A stretch of DNA of 10,506 bases from Baffinella frigidus (GCA_026770585.1 MU646776.1:78367-88872), one strand, 5' to 3'; positions 1-5,929 are shown, counted from the stretch's first letter. Program-made: numbers and translations. Notes: a model not told the origin generated them from the sequence alone.

Positions 1-44
1 GGGGGGTTTCGCCTACTGCTAAGTGGGTGGGGGGTTTCGCGTAC
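1..44 (-). other. Start of VAC14 intron 5 (truncated by window edge)
   Basis: This stretch begins with the donor GTACGC on the minus strand and carries GGGGTTTCGC motifs, a degenerate form of the TTTCGGG repeat seen in the next intron. Nothing else is visible. Confidence 0.6.
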
Positions 45-89
45 CTGGAAGATCTCGTTGAGGTGCGCCAGGATCTTCGACCGTGTCAC
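45..89 (-). CDS. VAC14: VAC14 exon 5
   Basis: This exon is 45 nt or 15 codons in phase 0, between CTTCAG|GTG at 90/89 and TTCCAG|GTACGC at 45/44. It encodes VTRSKILAHLNEIFQ, which matches the position and pattern of the helix after the YYACEALYN block in VAC14. The next intron starts at 44 and again contains TTTCGCG/TTTCGGG-like repeat at the window edge. Confidence 0.85.
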
Positions 90-3000
90 CTGAAGGATGA
101 GGGTTTCGGGTTTCGGGTTTCGGGTTTCGGGTTTAGGGTTTGGGGTGTAGGGTGTATGTTTGTGAGAGTGTAGGGTTTCGGGTTTCGGGTTTCGGGTTTC
201 GGGTGTAGGGTTTCGGGATTCGGGTTTCGGGTTTCGGGTTTCGGGTTTCGGGTTTCGGGTTTCGGGTTTCGGGTTTCGGGTTAAGGATTGAAAGTTAAGG
301 GTTGAACCTTTGGGTTTCGGGTTTAGGGTTTAGGGTGTAGGGGTTAGGGGTTAGGGGTTAGGGTGTAGGGTTTAGGGCTGAGAGTTGAGGGTTTAGGGTT
401 TAGGGTTTAGTGTTGAAGGTTCAGGGCTTAGGGTTGAGGGTTGAGGGTTGAGGGTTCGACCTTTGCAACGTTGTAGAGCGCCTCGCACGCGTAGTATCGC
501 ACCCTCGAGTCCTGGTTTGGGGTTTATGGTTCATGGTTTGCGGTTTGCGGTTTGTGGTTTATGGTTGGGGTTTGGGGTTTGGGGTTTAGGGTTTAGGGTG
601 TAGGGTGTAGGGTGTAGGGTGCAGGGTGTAGGATTTAGGGCGTAGGGTTTGCGGTTTAGGGTGTAGGGTGCAGAGTGTATGGTTTAGGGCGTAGGGTTTG
701 CGGTTTAGGGTTTAGGGTTTGGGGTTTAAGGTGTGGGGGTTAAGGGTTGGGGTTTAGGGATGAGGTCTTAGGGTTTAGGGTTGAAGGTTTAGGGTCTAGG
801 GTTTAGGGTTTAGGGTTTAGGGTTTAGGGTTTAGGGTTTAGGGTTTAGGGCTCACCTGGTCCGGGAAGCACAGCAGAACCGGGGGCAGGAGCAAGTTGAG
901 GTACCTGATTCCAAGTTTGGGGGTTAGGGTTTAGGGTTTAGGGATGAGGGATTTCATCTCGGACCATACCAGAATCTGTCCACCTACAAAGGTGTAAGAT
1001 AGCATCATTGTATGCCTAAAATAGCATATACACCCTTATCTTCGGCGTCGAAAGCCTAAGATAGCGGGACAGAATCTGTCTTGTTCCGAAAATAGATTAG
1101 GGCGCAGATTGAGGTTAGGGTTGGGGGGGGGGCTTGAGCAGCGGAAGCCTAGTTGCCGAATTGGTCCAAAGTTGACGAATTTGTAAGTCGCCGAATTTGT
1201 ACCACACACGCATAAAGTCAACTTGAGAATAGTCGGCCGACACGACTGGGGCAGAGCTAGTCAGATGAGGGTGTGCGGACGATATCACAGGAAAACACTT
1301 TTACTTTAAAACTTTCTGGCAATGAAATTTACTACACACAATAAGTTTTACTAGTAATATTGAAGCATTCGAGTAGTAATTTTCGTTGAATCCAATGGTT
1401 TTATATCAAAACCGTTTCTCTATGAGATAGTTCCTCGTACGACGGGCGACTGAACCGGGCGGGGTCTATTTCTGGGCGGTAACTAATCCGGGTGGGCGTC
1501 GGACGGAAACTTTCACCTGAATCCTAAGGGAAATGGACTTTTAAAATGAAAAAGCTGAGACCGGATTCCCGGCCTCAGCTTTTAAAAACGTGCTTAGGTC
1601 GCTTGAGAGCGCTGAGGGGGCATTCAAAATCCCTTCGAAGTCCGCTGTGTGGCACCACTCGAGGCTGGAAGTGGGGCTATTTTAAAACAGGGATTCTTTT
1701 ACAAGTGAAAAAAAAGAGGTGTGTAGTAATTTTCACACAAATAGGGGCGTTTGGTCACGTAGCTGGGGGAATTCCCCCAGCTACGTGACCAACCTTGCCC
1801 GTGACTGGTACTAGATTTAACAACCCCACATTTAAAATACCCCCTCTTCCAGCCTCAAGTGGCCGGGCAGGCGTCGTACCAGGAAAACCTCACACTACTC
1901 AAACGCCGTGGGACAAAGTTGAAGAGATGGGGGGGGTTGACTTGTGTGCGCTGGAGTTGAGTCCGAGGGTGGCCGCTGCGAGTCTGATCAGCCCTCCTCT
2001 GCGATGAGAAACCCTACACCCTACACCCCACACCCCACACCCTACACCCTACACACTCAACCCTGCACCCTAACCCTTGCAATCTCAAATCAAGCAAGTG
2101 TTGGGGTGTTGGGTGTAGGGTGTAGGGTGTAGGGTGTAGGGTGTAGGGTGTAGGGCTGCCTTGTGAGCGCTGCAGTTGAGTCCGAGGGTAGCAGCTGCGA
2201 CTGAACCATAAACCCTAACCCCTAAAATCACGAAGTCGTGCGGGGGACAGTCCGAAGCAGGGAGTGCACTTGTGAGCGCTGGAGTTGAGTCCGAGGGTGG
2301 CCGCTGCGAGTCCGATCAGCCCTCCTTTGCGGTAGTTGGCTTGGTTAGACCCTGCGTACTCCTTGCCGAGCAGCTCCAGAATCCGTTCAATGTCCTGTGG
2401 GATTCCGATCGCTCAGCTAACCGGGGGGGTATAATAGATTTACGCGGACGGTTCGTACCAGGATTGGATTGTATAATAGATGTATACACTGTATAATATA
2501 TGTAGAGACTTTATGATAGATGTACAGACTGTACAATGAATTTACGGACCCCGCGTACTCCTTGCCGAGCAGCTCCAAAATCCGTTCAATGTCCTGGTTA
2601 AGGGTTTAGGGTTTAGGGTTTAGGGTTCAGAAAGATTAAAAAAATAAAGCTTAGGCCCCCAGATAGCTAAGGCCACCAGACCTCGTTTTAAATCTCGGTC
2701 GTAGACGCACATCCAGGTTAGTAGGCAGACCACTCGAGGCTAGAAATGTGACTATTTTAAAACAGGGAGTCCTTTGCAAGTGAAGAAAAAAGAGTGGTGT
2801 AGTAATTTTCACAGAAAAAGGGGCGTTTGTCGTTTGGTCACGTATCTAGGGGAATTCCCCTAGATACGTGACCAAGCCTGCCCGTGACTGGTACTAAATT
2901 CAACAACCCCACATTCAAAATAGTCCCATTTCTAGCCTCGAGTGGGAGCTAGACCTTCTCTTCTGTGCCTAGAACCTCCAATTCTTTCGATGTCCTGCAC

Positions 3001-4444
3001 CGAGGTGTTGACTGATTTGAGATTTCGCTGGTACTAGCCTAGTATCGTCCACGTACGGTTTAGTCAACTGCATACTCCTTTTATCTCAGAAAAGGAGTTC
3101 TAAAACTCGTTTTCTTAAGTCAATCCCCCTTGAAATATGTCAACTTATGCGTAGAGAAAAGAATAAGTTGACATATTTGAAGGGGAGTTGACATTAAAAA
3201 ACGAGTTTTAGAACTCTTCTTCTGAGATAACCTTCCAGAGCTACTCCACGGAGGGCCCTTCGAGGGCCATTCAAAAGTCAATTTCCCAAGATTTTGGGAG
3301 GAACACGGGCAAGTCTTGCCAAAAGTTGACAAAAACGGGCCAACGGCTCCAAGAACGGGCACCGGATAACCCTCGAAGGGCCTTGCGTGGCTACAGTCTA
3401 TACATCTATTCTACGATCCATCCCCGGTTGCCTCTAAATCTATTATACAGACTCTACACCTAATATACATTCTCGACATCTATTATACCCCCCCCGCCCC
3501 CCCCCGTACAAACCCCACATCCCCGATTAGTTAAGCGACCGGGATCCACGCTGGGCTAGGGGGGGGGGTATTCAAAAGTCATTTTCCCCAGGGAAACCGG
3601 TGTTCAAAAGTCAATTTTAAGATTAAAACGGCTCCAAGAACGCACTCACGGCTCCAAGAACGCACATGGAATACCCTACCCAAGAGCCTGGCGTGGCCAC
3701 CTCTCCCCCGCGCTCCTTCTTCTTCTCCACAAGCTCCCGCATACAATGTATGTATACAGTCTCTCTCTCTATATATAAAGCCTCTACATCAATTATACAG
3801 CCTCTACATCAATTATACAGCCTCTACATCAATTATACACCCTCTACATCTATTATACAACCCCTTCCCGGTACAACCCGGTTAGCTCCCGCCACGAACC
3901 TTCCCGCCGCGCTCATTCTTCCCCACAAGCTCCCGCATCCAATGTATGTATACACTCTCTACATCAATTATACCGCCTCTACATCAATTATGCACTCTCT
4001 ACATCTATTATGCATCAATTATATATTCTATGTATCTATTATAAAATCGATTCCTGGTACAAAGCCACCCACCCCCGGTTAGCCCTACCTTCCCGCCGCG
4101 CTCCTGCTTCTCCACCAGCTCCCGCATCCGCGCCTCGATCTCCAGCGCGGCCGTCTTCCACTTCTTGCATACACTACATGTGTGGTTATACAGTCACTAA
4201 ATCTATTATACAGCCTCTACATCTATTATACAGCCTCTACATCAATTATAAAGACCCTACATCACTTATGCAATCTCTACATCTATTATACCCCGCCCCC
4301 GGTTAGCCCTACCTTCCCGCCGCGCTCCTGCTTCTCCACCAGCTCCCGCATCCGCGCCTCGATTTCCAGCGCGGCTGTCTTCCGCTTTTCGTACACGCGG
4401 TCGGAGAGGGAGCGGAGGAGGGCCGCGGAGAGGGCGGGCTCGTC
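45..4444 (-). CDS. VAC14: VAC14 homologue, N-terminal five exons (partial gene, continues past the left edge)
   Basis: VAC14 is the HEAT-repeat scaffold that joins the PIKfyve/Fab1 kinase and the Fig4/Sac3 phosphatase to control PI(3,5)P2 on endosomal or vacuolar membranes. Exons joined on the minus strand are 4444-4313, 2394-2270, 904-856, 511-461 and 89-45. All junctions are GT-AG, and the phases (0, 2, 0, 0) keep one open frame of about 134 codons. Recognisable blocks in order are SDRVYEKRKTAALEIE, IERILELLGKEYA, RKGGLIGLAAATLGL, PPVLLCF, DSRVRYYACEALYN and a final segment ending HLNEIFQ. These follow the order of the conserved VAC14 N-terminus as I recall it. Introns are 1918, 1365, 344 and 371 nt and are rich in telomere-like repeats and exon fragments. 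The start codon is not resolved: the family needs only a few residues before 4444. The rest of the HEAT array and the Fig4-binding C-terminus would lie left of the window. Identification is from memory of the family, without a search. Confidence 0.9.
97..458 (-). repeat. Telomere-like repeat filling VAC14 intron 4
   Basis: This is a heptamer array on the plus strand. TTTCGGG dominates at 103-285. TTTAGGG, TGTAGGG and TTAGGG forms follow, and TTGAGGG forms lie near 430-455. The transcript of the minus-strand gene therefore carries the C-rich complement. The array runs nearly from the acceptor at 90 to the donor at 460, so the intron is almost entirely repeat. Confidence 0.92.
461..511 (-). CDS. 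VAC14: VAC14 exon 4
   Basis: This exon is 51 nt or 17 codons in phase 0. The acceptor is ACCAG|GAC at 512/511 and the donor is AAAG|GTCGAA at 461/460. It encodes DSRVRYYACEALYN followed by VAK, a nearly invariant VAC14 motif. It sits as an island of unique sequence between two blocks of TTTAGGG-type repeat. Confidence 0.92.
516..850 (-). repeat. Telomere-like repeat filling VAC14 intron 3
   Basis: This is a degenerate TTTAGGG array with TTTGCGG, TTTATGG, TGTAGGG and TGCAGGG variants. It ends with a cleaner run of about nine TTTAGGG units at 786-850, abutting exon 3. It occupies almost the whole 344-nt intron. Confidence 0.92.
856..904 (-). CDS. VAC14: VAC14 exon 3
   Basis: This exon is 49 nt, bounded by AATCAG|G at 905/904 and CCAG|GTGAGC at 856/855. 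After the one-base completion of Lys it encodes YLNLLLPPVLLCFPDQ, the PPVL segment of a HEAT repeat in VAC14. It ends in phase 0 and joins directly to DSRVRYYACEALYN in exon 4, as in the family. The downstream intron begins at once with telomere-like repeat. Confidence 0.88.
1163..1260. repeat. GTTGAC-family dispersed repeat, copy A
   Basis: This begins CCAAAGTTGACGAATTTGTA and ends with GTCAACTTGAGAATAGTC, then GGGCAGAGCTA. It shares this order of motifs with copies at 4993-5110, 6950-7066 and 7597-7700. A small internal duplication of GCCGAATTTGTA is present. The inward-facing AAGTTGAC and GTCAACTT ends make a short inverted repeat. Confidence 0.75.
1320..1388. repeat. Small foldback element with TTACTAC ends
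   Basis: The left end, CAATGAAATTTACTAC, is the imperfect reverse complement of the right end, GTAGTAATTTTCGTTG, with 14 of 16 positions matching. The same end sequence recurs at 7868-7931 in a second foldback, and GTGTAGTAATTTTCAC lies inside both copies of the larger MITE-like element. Confidence 0.6.
1550..1583. repeat. 15-bp stem, 4-nt loop hairpin
   Basis: The left arm AAAAGCTGAGACCGG pairs with CCGGCCTCAGCTTTT across the loop ATTC, with one A-C mismatch. It lies in VAC14 intron 2. Function is unknown. Confidence 0.6.
1655..1862. mobile_element. MITE-like foldback element, copy 1
   Basis: This is a 208-bp element. Terminal inverted repeats of about 32 bp start CCACTCGAGGCTGGAAG on the left and end CAGCCTCAAGTGG on the right. 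At its centre, 1751-1792 is a perfect 42-bp palindrome around GGGGGAATTCCCCC. Copy 2 (2730-2945) is homologous along its whole length. There is no coding capacity, and no clear target-site duplication is visible. This fits a non-autonomous inverted-repeat transposon or a foldback element of unknown superfamily. Confidence 0.8.
1939..2006 (-). pseudogene. Partial copy of VAC14 exon 2 (3' half) in intron 2
   Basis: On the minus strand this reads GGLIRLAAATLGLNSSAH with a donor-like GTCAAC after it, nearly identical to the 3' half of the exon at 2270-2394 (one Gly-to-Arg change). TTTCTCATCGCAG lies upstream and looks like an acceptor, but using it gives the wrong phase after exon 1 or exon 2. 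It is probably exon debris rather than a used exon. Confidence 0.8.
2010..2156. repeat. TGTAGGG-type repeat on both strands
   Basis: C-rich ACCCTACACCC units (2010-2078) are followed by G-rich TGTAGGG units (2106-2156), with about 25 bp of unique sequence between. The two blocks could pair as an imperfect inverted repeat. The 2159-2203 exon fragment follows directly. Confidence 0.85.
2159..2203 (-). pseudogene. Short partial copy of VAC14 exon 2 (3' part)
   Basis: This 45-bp stretch matches the exon 2 3' end (CTTGTGAGCGCTGCAGTTGA and on) with a few substitutions. TGTAGGG repeat lies on one side and CCCTAACCCCTAAA on the other. It retains the CACAAGG border but no acceptor. Confidence 0.75.
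2270..2394 (-). CDS. VAC14: VAC14 exon 2
   Basis: This exon is 125 nt: 41 codons plus two bases. The acceptor is CCACAG|GAC at 2395/2394 and the donor is CACAA|GTGCAC at 2270/2269. It encodes DIERILELLGKEYA, then SNQANYRKGGLIGL and AAATLGLNSSAH. The RKGGLIGLAA block is the most diagnostic VAC14 signature in the window. The last two bases, AA, join the first G of exon 3 to give Lys before YLN. Partial copies of this exon lie at 1939-2006 and 2159-2203 (3' half) and at 2547-2596 and 2964-2998 (5' half). Only this copy has both halves contiguous. Confidence 0.92.
2471..2550 (-). repeat. 20-bp repeat array R1 (inverted orientation)
   Basis: Four adjoining 20-bp units of the form GTATAATAGATGTATACACT lie in exact register, with a solitary unit near 2430-2445. 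The reverse complement, CTCTACATCTATTATACAG, is the unit of arrays R2-R5 at 3431-4293. The inverted copy even keeps the CGGTTAGC/GCTAACCG neighbour, so a larger segment was inverted. Confidence 0.85.
2547..2596 (-). pseudogene. Partial copy of VAC14 exon 2 (5' half) with acceptor
   Basis: On the minus strand, AACCAG|GACATTGAACGG starts a near-identical copy of exon 2 encoding DIERILELLGKEYAG. It breaks off into 20-bp repeat sequence after GTACGCGGGGTCC. Upstream of the acceptor are four TTTAGGG units (2597-2628, C-rich in the transcript). It might work as a decoy or cryptic exon. It cannot encode the RKGGLIG half. Confidence 0.8.
2597..2628 (-). repeat. Short telomere-like block in VAC14 intron 1
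   Basis: Four TTTAGGG-type units directly precede (in transcript sense) the decoy exon 2 acceptor, the same arrangement as at the true exons 3 and 4. Confidence 0.85.
2730..2945. mobile_element. MITE-like foldback element, copy 2
   Basis: This is a 216-bp element homologous to 1655-1862. Its ends are CCACTCGAGGCTAGAAATG and CTAGCCTCGAGTGG. The central 42-bp perfect palindrome is at 2834-2875, around GGGGAATTCCCC. Its arms differ from copy 1 at two positions, and both differences are mirrored in the opposite arm. No coding capacity and no obvious target-site duplication are seen. Confidence 0.82.
2964..2998 (-). pseudogene. Degenerate third copy of VAC14 exon 2 (5' part)
   Basis: On the minus strand GTGCAGGACATCGAAAGAATT aligns with CAG|GACATTGAACGGATT of exon 2. 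After ATT two bases are lost, then GGAGGTTCTAGGCA matches GGAGCTGCTCGGCA in 11 of 14 positions. The frame is broken. It sits 18 bp from MITE copy 2. Confidence 0.65.
3081..3230. repeat. Long hairpin: 67-bp arms, 16-nt loop
   Basis: Arms 3081-3147 and 3164-3230 are inverted copies with about 59 of 67 positions matching. They start TTATCTCAGAA and end TATGTCAACTTA next to the loop. It lies inside VAC14 intron 1, so it would be transcribed as a long stem-loop. It may be a foldback transposon or a small-RNA precursor. Nothing in it is coding. Confidence 0.8.
3240..3394. repeat. Foldback element beside the long hairpin
   Basis: The left end GCTACTCCACGGAGGGCCC and on (3240-3266) and the right end (3370-3394, ending GCGTGGCTAC) are inverted copies sharing CCCTTCGAGGG. 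The interior carries ATTCAAAAGTCAATTT and CGGCTCCAAGAACG, both repeated at 3570-3662. It is probably a non-autonomous element with debris to its right. Confidence 0.65.
3431..3490 (+). repeat. 20-bp repeat array R2
   Basis: Three degenerate units of the CTCTACATCTATTATACAG type are followed by a C-rich run (3488-3505). A weaker unit lies near 3397-3415. Confidence 0.8.
3569..3662 (+). repeat. TTCAAAAGTCA / CGGCTCCAAGAACG repeats
   Basis: TTCAAAAGTCA occurs twice (3571 and 3602), and CGGCTCCAAGAACGCAC occurs twice in near tandem (3629 and 3649). Both motifs are also inside the foldback at 3240-3394, so this is likely a rearranged fragment of that element. Confidence 0.7.
3701..3742 (-). pseudogene. 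VAC14 exon 1 3'-end fragment, copy 3 (most diverged)
   Basis: On the minus strand ATG CGG GAG CTT ... GAG|GTGGCC encodes MRELVEKKKERGGE, an open-frame version of the exon 1 tail, with a GT donor position retained. To its right lie GTATACATTGTATG and the 20-bp repeat array R3. Confidence 0.75.
3761..3860 (+). repeat. 20-bp repeat array R3
   Basis: Five contiguous 20-bp units. Those at 3781-3860 read CCTCTACATCAATTATACAG, with near-perfect copies. The unit at 3761-3780 is degenerate (CTCTCTCTCTATATATAAAG). Confidence 0.9.
3900..3938 (-). pseudogene. VAC14 exon 1 3'-end fragment, copy 2
   Basis: The minus strand encodes MRELVGKNERGGK with AAG|GTTCGT after it. It breaks at the same exon position as 3701-3742, and both share ATACATTGTATGCGG-like sequence upstream, so those two units are sister copies. 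Confidence 0.78.
3957..4045 (+). repeat. 20-bp repeat array R4
   Basis: Units CTCTACATCAATTATACCGC, CTCTACATCAATTATGCACT and CTCTACATCTATTATGCATC are followed by decayed units. A CTGGTACAAAG tract (4053) leads into the next exon 1 fragment. Confidence 0.85.
4089..4163 (-). pseudogene. VAC14 exon 1 3'-half copy, copy 1 (best preserved)
   Basis: This 75-nt stretch has 72 identities to the 3' part of exon 1 and ends in the same AAG|GTAGGGCTAACC donor region. Two of the three differences are silent. One changes Arg to Trp in the YEKRK motif. No proper acceptor is seen upstream. It could compete for the donor role but not replace the whole exon. Confidence 0.85.
4193..4293 (+). repeat. 20-bp repeat array R5
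   Basis: There are about five units in 20-bp register (4214, 4234, 4254, 4274 and a partial at 4193). The array ends at CCCCGCCCCCGGTTAGCCC, immediately inside the donor of the true exon 1. Confidence 0.88.
4313..4444 (-). CDS. VAC14: VAC14 exon 1 (first recognised exon)
   Basis: This exon is 132 nt or 44 codons in phase 0. It runs from a CTACCAG acceptor-like border at 4445 to AAG|GTAGGG at 4313/4312. It encodes the helix with SDRVYEKRKTAALEIE and then a RMRELVEKQERGGK tail, the first HEAT helix region of VAC14. The frame stays open upstream to an ATG at 4570, but that extension is a translation of telomere-like repeat rich in TPNPQPLNPNP. A short separate start exon is an alternative. The 3' half of this exon is copied three times to the left, at 4089-4163, 3900-3938 and 3701-3742. 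Confidence 0.85.
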
Positions 4445-4469
4445 CTGGTAGGCTAGCTGCGCCTTGCGA

Positions 4470-4541
4470 GAGGGGGGGTTGGGGTTTAGGGTTTGGGGGT
4501 TTGGGTTTAGGGGTTGGGGGTTAGGGGTTGGGGTTTGTGTG
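4470..4541 (-). repeat. Telomere-like repeat upstream of VAC14 exon 1
   Basis: TTTAGGG, TTGGGGG and TTAGGGG units lie here, C-rich in the sense of the gene. This is the same setting seen before acceptors elsewhere in the gene, so the stretch is more likely an intron or untranslated sequence than coding, although a frame is open through it from an ATG at 4570. Confidence 0.8.
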
Positions 4542-4992
4542 CATATCCTGGGTCTCGCAGAACGGTCCATTTAGTTTTGTGGCACTAATTGTTGGATTGT
4601 TGGTACAAGGGCATTGAAATAACTGATATTTCGACCGGATTTTCGGTGAGAATCTCCTTCAAAGCCCACTGAGTGGCAGGCCAACTGTGTTGGTGAAATC
4701 TTCTTCGATGTGTCATTTAGTGTGAGCCAGTCCTGGTCCCAAAAAGGGACGAGCGTCTGTTTCCATACCCTACATTCTTTCTCTGATCCACCCTGGAGGG
4801 GACTTGCGGCCAATCCCGAACAACCCTTTATCGCAAAAGTTGACATGATTTATACCACTAAAATACATATTAGGCCTTTTTGTACCAGATCCATTCATCA
4901 CGGGGCAGCCGCATTGTGGCGCCATCTCCAAGGGGAGTTGACTTGAGAATGCTCAAAATACCATAATGTTCCATCCAGGGTGGTCAGACTGT

Positions 4993-5110
4993 TTGGGCTC
5001 ACCAATGTGGTAACACGGGGTCGTTTTTCGCTGAAAAGTTGACAGATTTGTACCGCACACAGAGCATATCAACTTGAGAATAGTCGGCCAACCCGAGCGA
5101 GGCAGAGCTA
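4993..5110. repeat. GTTGAC-family dispersed repeat, copy B
   Basis: It starts GGGCTCACCAATGTGG, then AAAAGTTGACAGATTTGTAC, then ATCAACTTGAGAATAGTC, and ends GAGGCAGAGCTA. The motif order is the same as in copies A, C and D. A related, more diverged copy precedes it at 4837-4960 (AAAAGTTGACATGATTTATA ... GTTGACTTGAGAATG). Confidence 0.75.
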
Positions 5111-5507
5111 AGCATCAAGACCTCCATGAGGAAGAAAAGGCTTTTTCACCAGGAGGTCAACTCTCAGGGTTTCCCTTTGGTTAAATTTACCACAGGTCAA
5201 ATATCCCGATCTGGTAAACTTGGTGGCTCTAGTCCTCCGAAGAGTCCGAACGGAAGCGTTTCGCTCGTATAACATTTCCTTGATTGGTATCAGGGGGGGG
5301 GGTCGTGCGGCGACCCCTCCCTGGTACGAATCCGGCAACCTTAAACCAGGAGATGCTTCACTTCGGAGGGTTAGGTGTGATTCCTCAAAAGTGCGAGGAT
5401 CGCCAATGCGGCAAAGCTCGGTTGTGTAGAAGTGCATGAGAGCAATGAGAAGACTGAGATCACGAGGCGCTGGTCGCGCTGGTGAGGTCTTGGAGAGAGC
5501 TCGCGTT

Positions 5508-5521
5508 CCACGTGCACGTGG
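5508..5521. promoter_or_regulatory. Double G-box palindrome
   Basis: CCACGTGCACGTGG is a perfect 14-bp palindrome holding two CACGTG cores. It sits about 410 bp before the SEC61G start and between two divergent genes. G-boxes bind bZIP and bHLH factors in plants and algae. A role here is inferred from position only. Confidence 0.45.
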
Positions 5522-5550
5522 CATGTTCAGTGACGCACCGAGTTACTGAA

Positions 5551-5601
5551 TCTTTTCCAGCACACCACCACCCACCATTTTTCTTTTCCACGACACCACC
5601 A
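5551..5601 (+). repeat. Direct repeat TTTTCCA-N2-ACACCACCA
   Basis: Two 20-bp copies (5551-5570 and 5582-5601) differ at a few positions and lie 31 bp apart in the SEC61G upstream region. They may be promoter elements or simple duplication. Confidence 0.5.
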
Positions 5602-5929
5602 GACCCCCCTATTCGCTGAGGCCATCGCAGCGGGCACGCGGTAGAGTGTGGGGCTGACCATGCTCGACAGCGTTCGACAAAAGCGCGGGCGATCCAGTTC
5701 CTTCAGACCCCTGAAGAACGACGGACAAAGGAAGGTCCCGGAAAAAAGATGTTTGGACGGGCCCGCTTCTGAAACGAGGAACTCCGAAATTTTGCTTGAG
5801 CTTCTTCAACGATGAAACGAGTTTGTCAACTTTCGAAAGTGGATCTGGTGGCCAATTTCGCTCCTGTTTGGGGGGTGGCACCCCAAAATCGCCGTTTCCA
5901 AAACTCGTGCTCTGCCACGCGTCAAGGAC

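Larger units (their letters stand above)
905..2269 (-). other. VAC14 intron 2: contents
   Basis: This is a 1365-nt intron. Reading left to right it holds a short TTTAGGG block (916-950), a GTTGAC-family repeat (1163-1260), a small TTACTAC-ended foldback (1320-1388), a 15-bp hairpin (1550-1583), a full MITE-like element (1655-1862), two copies of the exon 2 3' half (1939-2006 and 2159-2203) and TGTAGGG-type blocks on both strands (2010-2078 and 2101-2156). No further exon is recognised. Confidence 0.75.
4571..5929. other. Divergent intergenic region between VAC14 and SEC61G
   Basis: No exon is recognised on either strand. The stretch holds GTTGAC-family repeats (4837-4960 and 4993-5110), a short GTCCC-A5-GGGAC hairpin (4736-4750), weak CCACCCTGGA inverted copies (about 4787 and 4975), a double G-box (5508-5521), a CACCACC-bearing direct repeat (5551-5601) and CTTCAG/CTGAAG dyads (5701-5716). 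Frames of 138 aa (5108-5524, minus) and 90 aa (5609-5881, minus) show no known motif. A missing VAC14 start exon could lie here. Confidence 0.6.

Noticed and set aside
1-900. True chromosome end (telomere)
   Set aside because: The TTTAGGG repeats are degenerate, interrupted by conserved VAC14 exons with intact splice sites, and recur throughout the window on both strands, so they are interstitial.
1939-2006. Alternative VAC14 exon
   Set aside because: The acceptor-like CGCAG gives the wrong phase and the exon lacks its 5' half, so it is treated as an exon fragment.
3431-4293. CRISPR array
   Set aside because: The 20-bp units abut each other without unique spacers, and the context is a eukaryotic intron.
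3666-4306. Plus-strand frames of 138, 98 and 89 aa with Ser-Leu-Tyr-Ile repeats
   Set aside because: They are translations of the 20-bp repeat arrays and of antisense exon 1 fragments.
4786-4987. 200-bp foldback element bounded by CCACCCTGGA
   Set aside because: Only about 11 bp of the ends match and the interior shows no further pairing.
5108-5524. 138-aa minus-strand frame as a gene or a VAC14 start exon
   Set aside because: No recognisable motif or VAC14-like start is seen, and no clear splice link to exon 1. Kept only as a possibility within the intergenic region.
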